From contig JAFGLN010000100.1 in assembly GCA_016928025.1 (NCBI GenBank), forward strand, positions 1 through 45,283: DNA of 45,283 nt. Direction: 5' to 3'. This document shows, piece after piece, positions 25,012-32,687 of this stretch. Both the position numbers and the translations under genes were made by a program. Each line of letters opens with the position of its first letter. Position 1 is the first letter of the stretch. This stretch comes from Deltaproteobacteria bacterium (GTDB lineage Bacteria; Desulfobacterota; Syntrophia; Syntrophales; JAFGHS01). The notes beneath the pieces were generated by a model that worked only from the letters and a program-made list of their open reading frames with translations, was not told the origin of the DNA and ran no database searches.

Positions 25012-25950
25012 TCATCTTTTTGACCCTTCGCCGTTTCTGTTCTTCCGGACAAAGTCAAGGAATCTCCGGTGGTAGGCCATTAAATTGAATTGCTTCTTAT
25101 AAATCAAATAAAAATTTCTTTCTATATGAAAATCTCTGATGGGAATGACGGCGATGATTCCCTCTTCACGCTCCCTGGCGACGGCCTGATCGGACAGAAT
25201 CGACACGCCGACCCCTGCTATCACGGCTTCTTTTACCGCTTCGGAACTCCCCATTTCACAAACGACGGTAAAATCCGAAAGATTCACACCGGCATTTTTC
25301 TGGAGATAGATATCCAGAGTCTCTCTGGTCCCCGATCCTCTCTCACGGATAATAAACGGCACCTTGGCCAGCTCCGTCAGCGTGATCGCGGGAACTTTTT
25401 GCCACTCATGATCCGCCGGAGCCGCCAGAACCAGTTGATCGGTCCACAAGGGTTCCACATTAAGCCTTTTTTCATGCGGTTCCTTGCCGACAAAACCGAT
25501 TTCCGACTGACCGGTCAGGACCATTTGGAGAGCCTCTTCACTATCGCCCACCTGTATCTGGATCCGAATACGTGGATAAAGTTTCTGAAATCCGCCTAAA
25601 AGCCGGGGCAGTATATAGGTCGACGGTATATTGCTGGCGCAGACAAATATGTCACCCCTATCCTGATCCTTGAGCTTCAGGATCTTATCATGGGCATCGT
25701 CCCGCAGCCGGCATATCCGCCTGGCATGATCATAAAGAATGCGACCTTCCGGCGTCAACGAAACGCCGCCCCTCGTCCGGATTACTACTGGAAATTCGAT
25801 CATTTCTTCGAGGTTTTTAATATGTTTCGTCAAAGTGGGCTGCGACAGATATATCCGGCGAGCCGCCTGCGTAAAACTGCCGGCTTCCACCAGTTCGATC
25901 AGTATTTCCAGCTGTTGGATCGTAATGTTTTTAAATTGGCTGTAACTCAT
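25012..25950 (-). CDS. LysR-family regulator, probably selenium-metabolism associated
   Basis: A 312-residue LysR regulator. The N-terminal winged helix (about 8-67) includes FTQAARRIYLSQPTLTKHIKNLEE. The effector domain spans about 95-305 and contains RGDIFVCASNIPSTYILPRLL and the GSGTRE motif, as in CysL/CysB-like proteins. It is transcribed divergently from selD across a 173-bp intergenic region. Regulators of this type next to selD are known as selenium-metabolism LysR proteins, so control of selD is inferred from position. It could also influence thrC, which follows by 60 bp. Confidence 0.85.
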   Translation of the reverse strand: MSYSQFKNITIQQLEILIELVEAGSFTQAARRIYLSQPTLTKHIKNLEEMIEFPVVIRTRGGVSLTPEGRILYDHARRICRLRDDAHDKILKLKDQDRGDIFVCASNIPSTYILPRLLGGFQKLYPRIRIQIQVGDSEEALQMVLTGQSEIGFVGKEPHEKRLNVEPLWTDQLVLAAPADHEWQKVPAITLTELAKVPFIIRERGSGTRETLDIYLQKNAGVNLSDFTVVCEMGSSEAVKEAVIAGVGVSILSDQAVAREREEGIIAVIPIRDFHIERNFYLIYKKQFNLMAYHRRFLDFVRKNRNGEGSKR

Positions 25951-26009
25951 GAATTCCCCATATCATAGTTTATAGGCATAATCAAAGTCCGGTTATATAA
26001 ATTATGAAT

Positions 26010-26037
26010 TTGACATATTACCGAGACTTGTTATAAA
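26010..26037 (+). promoter_or_regulatory. Promoter for selD
   Basis: TTGACA (26010-26015) and TATAAA (26032-26037) with a 16-bp spacer lie in the selD-lysR divergent region. The flanking DNA is AT-rich and partly palindromic, suited to LysR binding, but no single operator is clear. Confidence 0.55.
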
Positions 26038-26123
26038 TTTCGACGCTTCAATCCCGAAGACGTTTTTTTACGATATATTGATCGATGTTTTTCAAGCCGG
26101 CCAGTCTCAGGAAGGATGCACCG

Positions 26124-27176
26124 ATGCAGGAAAAAGAGAAAATCCGCTTGACCGAAACCGTCCACGGTGCCGGTTGAGCCTGTAAAATCGGGCCTGAGGA
26201 TCTGGCCCACGCCCTGAAGGGTTTGCCGCTCGTTTCCGACCCGAGACTGATCACGGGGATGGAGGGAAACGAGGACGCCGGCGTTTATCAATTATCCGAT
26301 GATCTGGCATTGATTCAAACCGTTGACTTTTTCACCCCCATTGTTGACGACCCCTATACCTTTGGTCAGATTGCCGTCTCCAATGCCTTGAGCGACGTTT
26401 ACGCCATGGGGGGCAAACCGCTCACAGCCATGAATATTGTTTGTTTCCCCGTCAATTCCCTGGAGATGGACATCCTGCACCGGATCCTTCTCGGCGGCCT
26501 CGATAAAATGCGCGAAGCCGGCGTGACACTCGTCGGTGGGCACAGTGTGGAAGATAATGAGCTGAAGTACGGATTATCCGTAACCGGCGTCATCCATCCG
26601 CAAAAAGTTCTCTTAAACCGAGGCGCCCGAAAGGGTGACAAACTGATTCTGACCAAACCGCTGGGGACCGGCATTGTCAGTACGGCCGTCAAAGGCGATC
26701 TTGCGCCTGACCACCTGGTTGAAAAAGCGACCCAATGCATGACCGCTCTGAATAAACAGGCAGCAGAATGCATGATGGAAACACCCGACGTTCATGCCTG
26801 TACGGACGTCACGGGCTTTGGTTTTCTCGGCCATGCCTTGGAAATGATTGATGGAAGCTCTGTGGGTCTGGTGATATATTCCGCATCCATCCCTTATTTT
26901 CCGGAGATAAAAGAATTCATTGAAATGGGCATCGTGCCGGGCGGACTGCACCGCAATCGGAAATTTCGCGAACATCTTGTCGCAACGGCGCCGGAATGTC
27001 CTGACTGGATGGTGGACGTCCTGTTCGATCCGCAGACGGCGGGAGGTCTGTTGATTGCCCTAGCGGCTGCACAAGCCGAGCCGCTGATTGATAAACTGCA
27101 TGCCGCCGGCGTTCAAGACGCTTGCATGGTCGGAGAAATCACGGATGAACATCCCGGGAAAGTTAAAGTTCTTTAA
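26124..27176 (+). CDS. selD: Selenide, water dikinase containing selenocysteine
   Basis: The full product is 350 residues if UGA at 26175-26177 is read as selenocysteine 18. The frame upstream gives MQEKEKIRLTETVHGAG, then U, then ACKIGPEDLAHAL. This matches the SelD active-site loop, where Cys or Sec is followed by x-C-K. Lys21 is the essential lysine. The rest is classical SelD: GNEDAGVYQL, the FFTPIVDDPYTFGQIAVSNALSDVYAMGG block, and the C-terminal DPQTAGGLL. SelD makes selenophosphate from selenide and ATP for Sec and selenouridine. ATG 26124 has AGGAAGG upstream. Conventional calling would start at 26223 and lose the catalytic residue. Confidence 0.93.
26190..26208 (+). promoter_or_regulatory. 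Candidate bacterial SECIS hairpin in selD
   Basis: GGGCC (26190-26194) pairs with GGCCC (26204-26208) around a 9-nt loop TGAGGATCT, 12 nt after the UGA. Position and size fit a bacterial SECIS read by SelB. The structure is short and not tested by folding. Confidence 0.5.
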
Positions 27177-27240
27177 ATGATCGGCCGGATGAAGATGAGG
27201 TTCAAGAAACGGCTCTAAAGTGAATGGTAAATAGTCAATG

Positions 27241-27271
27241 AAAAAAGGCGACGGGTCACTTAAAACCCGTC
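27241..27271 (-). terminator. Rho-independent terminator downstream of leuA
   Basis: GACGGGT (27250-27256) pairs with ACCCGTC (27265-27271) around an 8-nt loop. On the minus strand it is followed by GCC and six T residues. It lies about 130 bp after the leuA stop. Confidence 0.65.
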
Positions 27272-27398
27272 ACCTGCCGGCATAAATGATTCAAATTACT
27301 ATTGGCTATCCATCGACTGATACCTGATAACCCGCTTTCTAAACCTGGTCTGCTGATAATCTCTCGTCACTACTTCCTTGTCTCTATTCATTATATTT

Positions 27399-28949
27399 TC
27401 ATTCCACCACAATCTCTTCCGTGTTCCCCTTGATGCATTCCAGCCGGTTCAGGGCATTGATATAAGCCTTGGCCGAAGCGACGAGAACATCGGGGTCGGC
27501 ACCGTGGCCGACGACGGAACGGCCATTGAATTGAAGCTGAACCGTCACCTCGCCCTGGGCATCCGTCCCGCCCGTAATGGCATTCACGGCATATTTCATC
27601 AAATGGTAATCCGTCTTGGTGATCTTTCGAATGGCGGAAAATGTTGCGTCCACCGGTCCGACACCAAAGCCGGCATCCTGGAACAAGACGCCGTCGATTT
27701 CCATTTGCAAGGTCGCGGTGGGAACGGCAACGCTTCCGCTGACGATGTTCAAATAGATCAGCTTATATTTATCCGTCACTCTTAAAATTTCTTCAAAGAG
27801 GATCGCTTCCAGATCTTCGTCAAAAACCTCTTTTTTCAAATCAGCCAGTTCCTTGAACCGTACATAAATCCGGTTCAGTTCCTGCTCTTTCAGGTTATAA
27901 CCCATCTTCTTATAATGCTCGTTAATGGCATGGCGGCCGGAATGCTTGCCCAAGATGATATGGCTCTCCGATATACCGACGGATTCCGGTTTCATAATCT
28001 CATAGGTGGTTCTCTCCTTGATCATGCCGTCCTGATGAATTCCTGACTCGTGGGCGAAGGCGTTGGCGCCGACGATCGCCTTGTTCGGCTGAACGGCGAT
28101 GCCGGTAATCTGGGTCAGCAGTCTCGAGGTCTGATAGATGTTTTTCGTCTTGATATCCGTATAATAATTGAAGAAATCTTTCCTCGTGTCCAGAGCCATC
28201 ACGATTTCTTCCATCGCGGCGTTTCCGGCCCGCTCCCCAATGCCGTTGATCGTGCATTCCACTTGTCGGGCACCGTTTTGAACCGCCGCCAGTGAATTGG
28301 CGACGGCCAGCCCCAGATCGTTATGACAATGCACGGAAATGACGGCCTTATTGATATTTTTTACCTTATCAAAAAGATAAGCAATCAATTCGCCGAACTC
28401 TACGGGGATGGCATAACCCACCGTATCCGGGATATTGACGGTCGTGGCGCCGGCGTCAATAACGGCTTCAACGATATCACAGAGGTAATCCCGGTCCGTC
28501 CGTGTGGCGTCCATGGGCGAAAACTCAATTTTCGCCGGATAGGCGGCCGCATGTTTCACCATATCACAGGCCGATTTCAAGACGTCATTGCGCGTCTTCC
28601 GCAATTGATATTTGAGATGAATGTCCGATGAAGAGAGAAAGACATGGATCATGGGCTTCGCAGCTTCCGCAATGGCCTCCCACGCCCGATCGATATCGAG
28701 CTGGTTGGCCCGGGCCAGGGCGGCAATCTGCGACTTCTTGATCACACCGGCAATTTGCTTGACCGACTCAAAGTCACCATCGGATGTGATCGGAAAACCC
28801 GCTTCGATAATATCCACCCCCAGGGATTCCAGTCTTTTGGCGAGCTGGATTTTTTCCTCCGGGTTCATACTGGCTCCCGGCGACTGCTCCCCGTCTCTTA
28901 ATGTCGTGTCAAAAATGTAAACTCTCTCCTTTTTTGTTTTTGGACTCAT
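27399..28949 (-). CDS. leuA: 2-Isopropylmalate synthase
   Basis: A 516-residue alpha-isopropylmalate synthase that condenses acetyl-CoA with 2-ketoisovalerate in leucine synthesis. FDTTLRDGEQSPGASM at the N terminus, the metal site HCHNDLGLAVANSLAAVQNGARQVECTINGIGERAGNA, and HESGIHQDGM are intact. A C-terminal regulatory LeuA domain (about 390-510) suggests leucine feedback inhibition. The C-terminal block has GGTDAQGEV and ALNRLE as in LeuA rather than citramalate synthase, though homologous activities cannot be fully excluded. ATG 28949 follows AAAGGAGAG. Two earlier in-frame ATGs lie too close to or before it. Expression appears controlled by an attenuator upstream. Confidence 0.93.
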   Translation of the reverse strand: MSPKTKKERVYIFDTTLRDGEQSPGASMNPEEKIQLAKRLESLGVDIIEAGFPITSDGDFESVKQIAGVIKKSQIAALARANQLDIDRAWEAIAEAAKPMIHVFLSSSDIHLKYQLRKTRNDVLKSACDMVKHAAAYPAKIEFSPMDATRTDRDYLCDIVEAVIDAGATTVNIPDTVGYAIPVEFGELIAYLFDKVKNINKAVISVHCHNDLGLAVANSLAAVQNGARQVECTINGIGERAGNAAMEEIVMALDTRKDFFNYYTDIKTKNIYQTSRLLTQITGIAVQPNKAIVGANAFAHESGIHQDGMIKERTTYEIMKPESVGISESHIILGKHSGRHAINEHYKKMGYNLKEQELNRIYVRFKELADLKKEVFDEDLEAILFEEILRVTDKYKLIYLNIVSGSVAVPTATLQMEIDGVLFQDAGFGVGPVDATFSAIRKITKTDYHLMKYAVNAITGGTDAQGEVTVQLQFNGRSVVGHGADPDVLVASAKAYINALNRLECIKGNTEEIVVE

Positions 28950-28975
28950 GATCATCTCTCCTTTCATTTTGGGAA

Positions 28976-29012
28976 ATAAAAAAAGGCCATGGACTTGCTG
29001 CCCATGGCCTTT
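28976..29012 (-). terminator. Attenuator terminator in the leuA leader
   Basis: AAAGGCCATGG (28982-28992) pairs perfectly with CCATGGCCTTT (29002-29012) around a 9-nt loop. On the minus strand it is followed by a T-rich run. It sits between the leader peptide stop and the leuA ribosome site, the place expected for an attenuator. Confidence 0.85.
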
Positions 29013-29033
29013 AGGTTTAATATTTTTAAGTGG

Positions 29034-29150
29034 TTACGATTTTCCTAAAAACGACGGGCAGGAAATATGGAGCAGGCAAAGAAGAGCGAGGCCCAGAAGG
29101 GATAATAGATTCAAAGCTAAATTTCTCTCTTTGTTTCCACCGTACGTCAT
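29034..29150 (-). CDS. leuL: leuA leader peptide (leucine-rich)
   Basis: A 38-residue reading frame lies upstream of leuA. It contains 11 leucines within the 18-residue run NLALNLLSLLGLALLCLL, using all six leucine codons. ATG 29150 has AAGGG ten bases upstream. The stop at 29034 is about 20 bp before the attenuator hairpin. This is the layout of classical ribosome-mediated attenuation: when charged leucyl-tRNA is scarce, ribosomes stall in the Leu run and the terminator does not form. A longer frame from 29216 exists but lacks a better ribosome site. Confidence 0.8.
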   Translation of the reverse strand: MTYGGNKERNLALNLLSLLGLALLCLLHISCPSFLGKS

Positions 29151-29210
29151 TTTTATAAGACCCTTAATATTTTTGACCTTTCTGCGCTTACTAAAGTAAA
29201 TACGGCACTT

Positions 29211-29216
29211 TGTCAA
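29211..29216 (-). promoter_or_regulatory. Candidate -35 box for the leuL-leuA transcript
   Basis: TTGACA on the minus strand lies about 60 bp upstream of the leader peptide. A weak -10 (TAGTAA) follows after 17 bp. The remaining stretch up to 29447 is AT-rich and holds no other supported gene. Confidence 0.4.
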
Positions 29217-29447
29217 GAAATATTTAATTTTTTTTAAAGCAGCATAAAGAAAAGACGGTATTGAAAAAATAATTTATTAAAGTGCCTTTTTTGCCGATAA
29301 CATAGTTGTTGGCAAAAGCTTTAATGATAACCGGTTATTTTTGTTATGATTTGAAGATGCCGCTCTGAGCCGGCAATGTGAATATCATTCACCATACAGA
29401 TCTCTGATCCTGCTCATTCGATCATTTTTTTAGGATGATCCTTTAAT

Positions 29448-32117
29448 ATGGGTGTATCGTTGAAAAATAAAAATATCAGTTTATCCGGAAAAACGAAGAA
29501 CCTATACGATAAACTCACCATTGTATTCGCTCTTTTTTTTCTGGTGCCTATTTTGTGCTTTTTCTACATTGCCACAAAACACGGCTTCCTGGAGGATCAT
29601 TACATCCCGTTATTTATTATTATCTTTCTTTGCACGTCCTTTTCCGGCTATGTCGTGCTGCGTAAAATCTGCGATCGAATCATAACGTTATCTCAAAGCA
29701 TGCTGGAACTGATCGCAAAAGACATCGAGCACGGTGATCTGCCTATTTGTGCCGATGAACTGATGGGTATGGAACAATCTCTTGAGATTCTGGAAAACGA
29801 GGTAAAAAACACCCACAAAAATAATGAAAAAATGGCTTCACAGATCTGGACGCTTAAGGAACTGTCCGATCTGTGTTATGTAACCTTCGAAACGGAAGAT
29901 CTCTTCCATATCACTCTTGAACGAGCTTTAAAAATAGCAAACGCGGATATTGGGTCCATCCTGATCTTGAAACGCCCCAATAAAGACGCGTTTATCGTGG
30001 AAACAACTTTCGGACTGGGGGATATTCTCAAGAAAGGCGATCGCATCGAATTCAACTCAAGCATTGCCAAGTTTGCCGTCATCAATAAACTGCCGTTAAT
30101 CATAGACGACATTGAAAAGGACAATCGTTTCGGACGGGAAAATCGGAGTCAATACGGCACAAAATCCTTCATCTGCATGCCCTTGAAGGGAATTCATGAA
30201 GTTTTCGGCGTTTTGACACTTTCCCGGAAGAATGATGACTCCCTGTTTACAACCGCCGATGCCGAGATTTTGGCGCCGCTTCTGAGTAATGCCGCCTTCG
30301 CGTATGACAACATCAGCCTGGCGAAGGATAAGGAGGAAACAATCAAGAACCTGAAACTGATTGAGAACCTTTTTATGCTCATGAACTCGAGCCTGCGTAA
30401 CAGCGAACTTATCCATGCCCTTCTCAATCAAATGAGGGAATATATTCCCTTTGACCTGGCCGTGGTCATGACCAAAGAAGAAAACGCCCACGACACCTTG
30501 TCCCTGCTCGATTTTCTGTCTTTCATCCCCCTGAGTATTGCCAAAAACAATCATTACGTCTATGAGGGATCCGCATTTGATAAAGTCATAAAACAGGAAA
30601 GCACCCTTTTCATTCAAGAAGAGCAACATCCTTGTCATCCTTTGGAAAATGACCTTTTTTTCCGCCATAATATGAAATCGATCCTGCTTTCTCCGCTCAA
30701 GACCGGCGGCCACACCCGGGGGGTTTTAGCGCTGGGAAGTCTCCAAACCGAAACACTGAAAAACGAACAGGAACCTATCGAAACATTCTCACAAATCATG
30801 TCATTCGCCATGGAACGGAATAAACTGGCCAGCTACGCGACCAAAAGAGATCACGAGATGGAGACGATCAAACAGATCGGCAGCGCCCTTGCCTCCTCAA
30901 CGTTCGATATGGAAGAAGTCCTAAAACGAACCATGGAAATGATTCAGGCCATCATGGATGTGGAAGCCGGCTCACTGCTTATCCTGGAGAAAGACGAACT
31001 CCATTTTAAAGTGGCCTTTAACGACGAAAATGATGTCGCCGCGCTCCAAAATATTACGGTAAAGATGGGCAAAGGCATCTCCGGTTATTCCGCCGCACGG
31101 GGCGAAGCCATCCTGGTGCGAAACACGAAAGAATCCACCCAGTTTGATCCGGCCATTGATCATCTCACCGGCTATAAAACCAGGTCGGTTCTCTGCGTTC
31201 CCATCATATCACAGGGTAAGGTGCTGGGTGCCATTGAGGTCTTGAACAAACGCAACTCCGATTTTAATGAAAACGATCTCCATTTGCTGCAGTCCATTTC
31301 CACGTCGTTGAGCATCGCCCTCGAAAATGCCCGCTTGTATCAGGAAACTCTATCCATGGCCGAACATGAACGCAGCATCCGCAACATGTTCCAGAAATTT
31401 GTACCCAAAGAAATCGTGGATAAGATCATCTATAACTCGTCCTCGGAAAAACCGGTTATCGAAGAGCTTAAGACATTGACCCTGCTCAATATCGACATGC
31501 GCGGATTCTCGATGATTTCCAGGCGTATCCGGCCCCAGCGGACATTGGCCATATTGAACTACTTCTTTATGATGATGGGGGAAATCGTCTTCAAACACAA
31601 CGGCATTGTTGACAAGTACCTCGGCGACGGCTTTCTGGCCCTTTTCGGCGCCCCCATATCCGGTGTGTATGACGCCGACAATGCCGTGGCGGCAGCTCTC
31701 GAAATGCAGAATACCATGACCGACATCAACGACTATATATCCAAAGAAATCGACGTCGAACTGACGATGGGCATCAGCATCCATACCGGTGAGGTTGTTG
31801 TCGGCAATATCGGTTTCGATAAAAAAATGGATTATACGGTTATCGGCGATTCCGTCAATATCGTCTTTCGCCTGCAGGACCTGACCAAATCAATGCCCAA
31901 CAGCATTTTGATCAGTGAAAAAAGTTGTCAGGCCGTTATTGATATGCCTCTTGATGTCCGTGAGTTCGGTATTTATGACGCCGGACAAACCCTGGGTAAA
32001 CTGAAAATCTTCGAGTTAATGGGCATAAAAGGCCGCCCATTGGAACCGGAATACGAGTGCAAGGTGAAAGGGGCAAGGAACGAAGAATTCATCAACAACA
32101 TGTCCAGTTATAGCTAA
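29448..32117 (+). CDS. GAF-domain class III adenylate/guanylate cyclase
   Basis: An 889-residue membrane-anchored signalling protein. Two transmembrane helices (about 22-42 and 53-72) precede a coiled coil (about 80-135). Three GAF-like domains follow (about 145-290, 305-460 and 480-645), the third the clearest. The class III cyclase domain spans about 675-865. Metal-binding Asp683 (in IDMRGF) and Asp727 (in KYLGDGF) are present, as is the YTVIGDSVNIVFRLQ segment with the transition-state Asn and Arg. The Lys-Asp substrate pair (VDKYLGDG and MDYTVIGD) favours ATP, hence cAMP. ATG 29448 has only a weak ribosome site. The cAMP made could feed the BrkB-CRP fusion, although that link is speculative. 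Confidence 0.92.
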   Translation: MGVSLKNKNISLSGKTKNLYDKLTIVFALFFLVPILCFFYIATKHGFLEDHYIPLFIIIFLCTSFSGYVVLRKICDRIITLSQSMLELIAKDIEHGDLPICADELMGMEQSLEILENEVKNTHKNNEKMASQIWTLKELSDLCYVTFETEDLFHITLERALKIANADIGSILILKRPNKDAFIVETTFGLGDILKKGDRIEFNSSIAKFAVINKLPLIIDDIEKDNRFGRENRSQYGTKSFICMPLKGIHEVFGVLTLSRKNDDSLFTTADAEILAPLLSNAAFAYDNISLAKDKEETIKNLKLIENLFMLMNSSLRNSELIHALLNQMREYIPFDLAVVMTKEENAHDTLSLLDFLSFIPLSIAKNNHYVYEGSAFDKVIKQESTLFIQEEQHPCHPLENDLFFRHNMKSILLSPLKTGGHTRGVLALGSLQTETLKNEQEPIETFSQIMSFAMERNKLASYATKRDHEMETIKQIGSALASSTFDMEEVLKRTMEMIQAIMDVEAGSLLILEKDELHFKVAFNDENDVAALQNITVKMGKGISGYSAARGEAILVRNTKESTQFDPAIDHLTGYKTRSVLCVPIISQGKVLGAIEVLNKRNSDFNENDLHLLQSISTSLSIALENARLYQETLSMAEHERSIRNMFQKFVPKEIVDKIIYNSSSEKPVIEELKTLTLLNIDMRGFSMISRRIRPQRTLAILNYFFMMMGEIVFKHNGIVDKYLGDGFLALFGAPISGVYDADNAVAAALEMQNTMTDINDYISKEIDVELTMGISIHTGEVVVGNIGFDKKMDYTVIGDSVNIVFRLQDLTKSMPNSILISEKSCQAVIDMPLDVREFGIYDAGQTLGKLKIFELMGIKGRPLEPEYECKVKGARNEEFINNMSSYS

Positions 32118-32207
32118 TGAACCCATCTTGAACCGGAATCCGTTTATCTTCTTGTCACTATTCTGAACCTCTTTATCCGATGTTCCTTGAGCCTTGCACT
32201 TTAAATT

Positions 32208-32294
32208 TGACGGACTCGTAAAAAGTTGAAAATCCCCCTCTCCTTAATCCCCTCCCACCACGGGAGGGGAATACGACTTTTTACGGGGCTGTCA
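32208..32294. repeat. MITE-like intergenic repeat, copy B
   Basis: An 87-bp element has imperfect terminal inverted repeats of 19 bp: TGACGGACTCGTAAAAAGT at the left and ACTTTTTACGGGGCTGTCA at the right. The interior has CCCCTCTCCTTAATCCCCTCCCACCACGG. The reverse complement matches copy A (9619-9754). It carries no ORF. Confidence 0.7.
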
Positions 32295-32331
32295 CATTTC
32301 ACTGTTCACGATTAAGCCTGTTATTAACGCC

Positions 32332-32360
32332 TTGACTTGTCGATTCGAATTTTCTATAGA
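32332..32360 (+). promoter_or_regulatory. Promoter upstream of the lhgO remnant and C10 peptidase gene
   Basis: TTGACT (32332-32337) and TATAGA (32355-32360) have a 17-bp spacer. It would once have driven lhgO and now probably drives the downstream peptidase gene as well. Confidence 0.6.
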
Positions 32361-32371
32361 CTCCCTCTTAT

Positions 32372-32686
32372 ATGGACGAATTCAATATCACCATTATCGG
32401 TGCCGGCGTTGTTGGACTGGCCGTTGCGGAGGAACGGTCCGCATCCTACCAATCTATTTTACATATTGGTAAAAATCGTTCATTCGGACAGAAAATCAGC
32501 AACCGCAACAGTGAAGTCATCCATGCCGGTATCTACTATCCTTCCAAATTCCTAAAACCGTTTTTTGCGTTCAGGGAAACAAAAAGGTATGCGAAATCTG
32601 TCGGAAAAGAAACATCCCTAACCGCCGCCTCGGAAAATTGATTATCGCCGTCAAGGATGGTGAAATCACCCAATTGAGGGGAATAA
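32372..32686 (+). pseudogene. Truncated, frameshifted LhgO-like FAD oxidoreductase
   Basis: The first 60 or so codons read MDEFNITIIGAGVVGLAV (FAD-binding GxGxxG), then NRNSEVIHAGIYYPSKFLK, which is the conserved start of L-2-hydroxyglutarate dehydrogenase/oxidase-type proteins. In the T-run near 32560 the frame is lost and the original frame ends at TGA 32639-32641. The continuing homology lies in another frame (VQGNKKVCEICRKRNIPNRRLGKLIIAVKDGEI in two pieces). After about 105 codons of an expected 400, homology stops where the C10 peptidase gene begins. The remaining three quarters are absent from the window. Confidence 0.75.
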
Positions 32687-32687
32687 T

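Noticed and set aside
29151-29216. Longer 60-residue version of the leuA leader peptide
   Set aside because: The additional N terminus has no ribosome site and coincides with the candidate -35 box. The 38-residue form is better supported.
32372-32641. lhgO remnant as a selenoprotein or functional short protein
   Set aside because: Homology continues in a different frame, so the stop reflects a frameshift rather than recoding, and most of the enzyme is missing.
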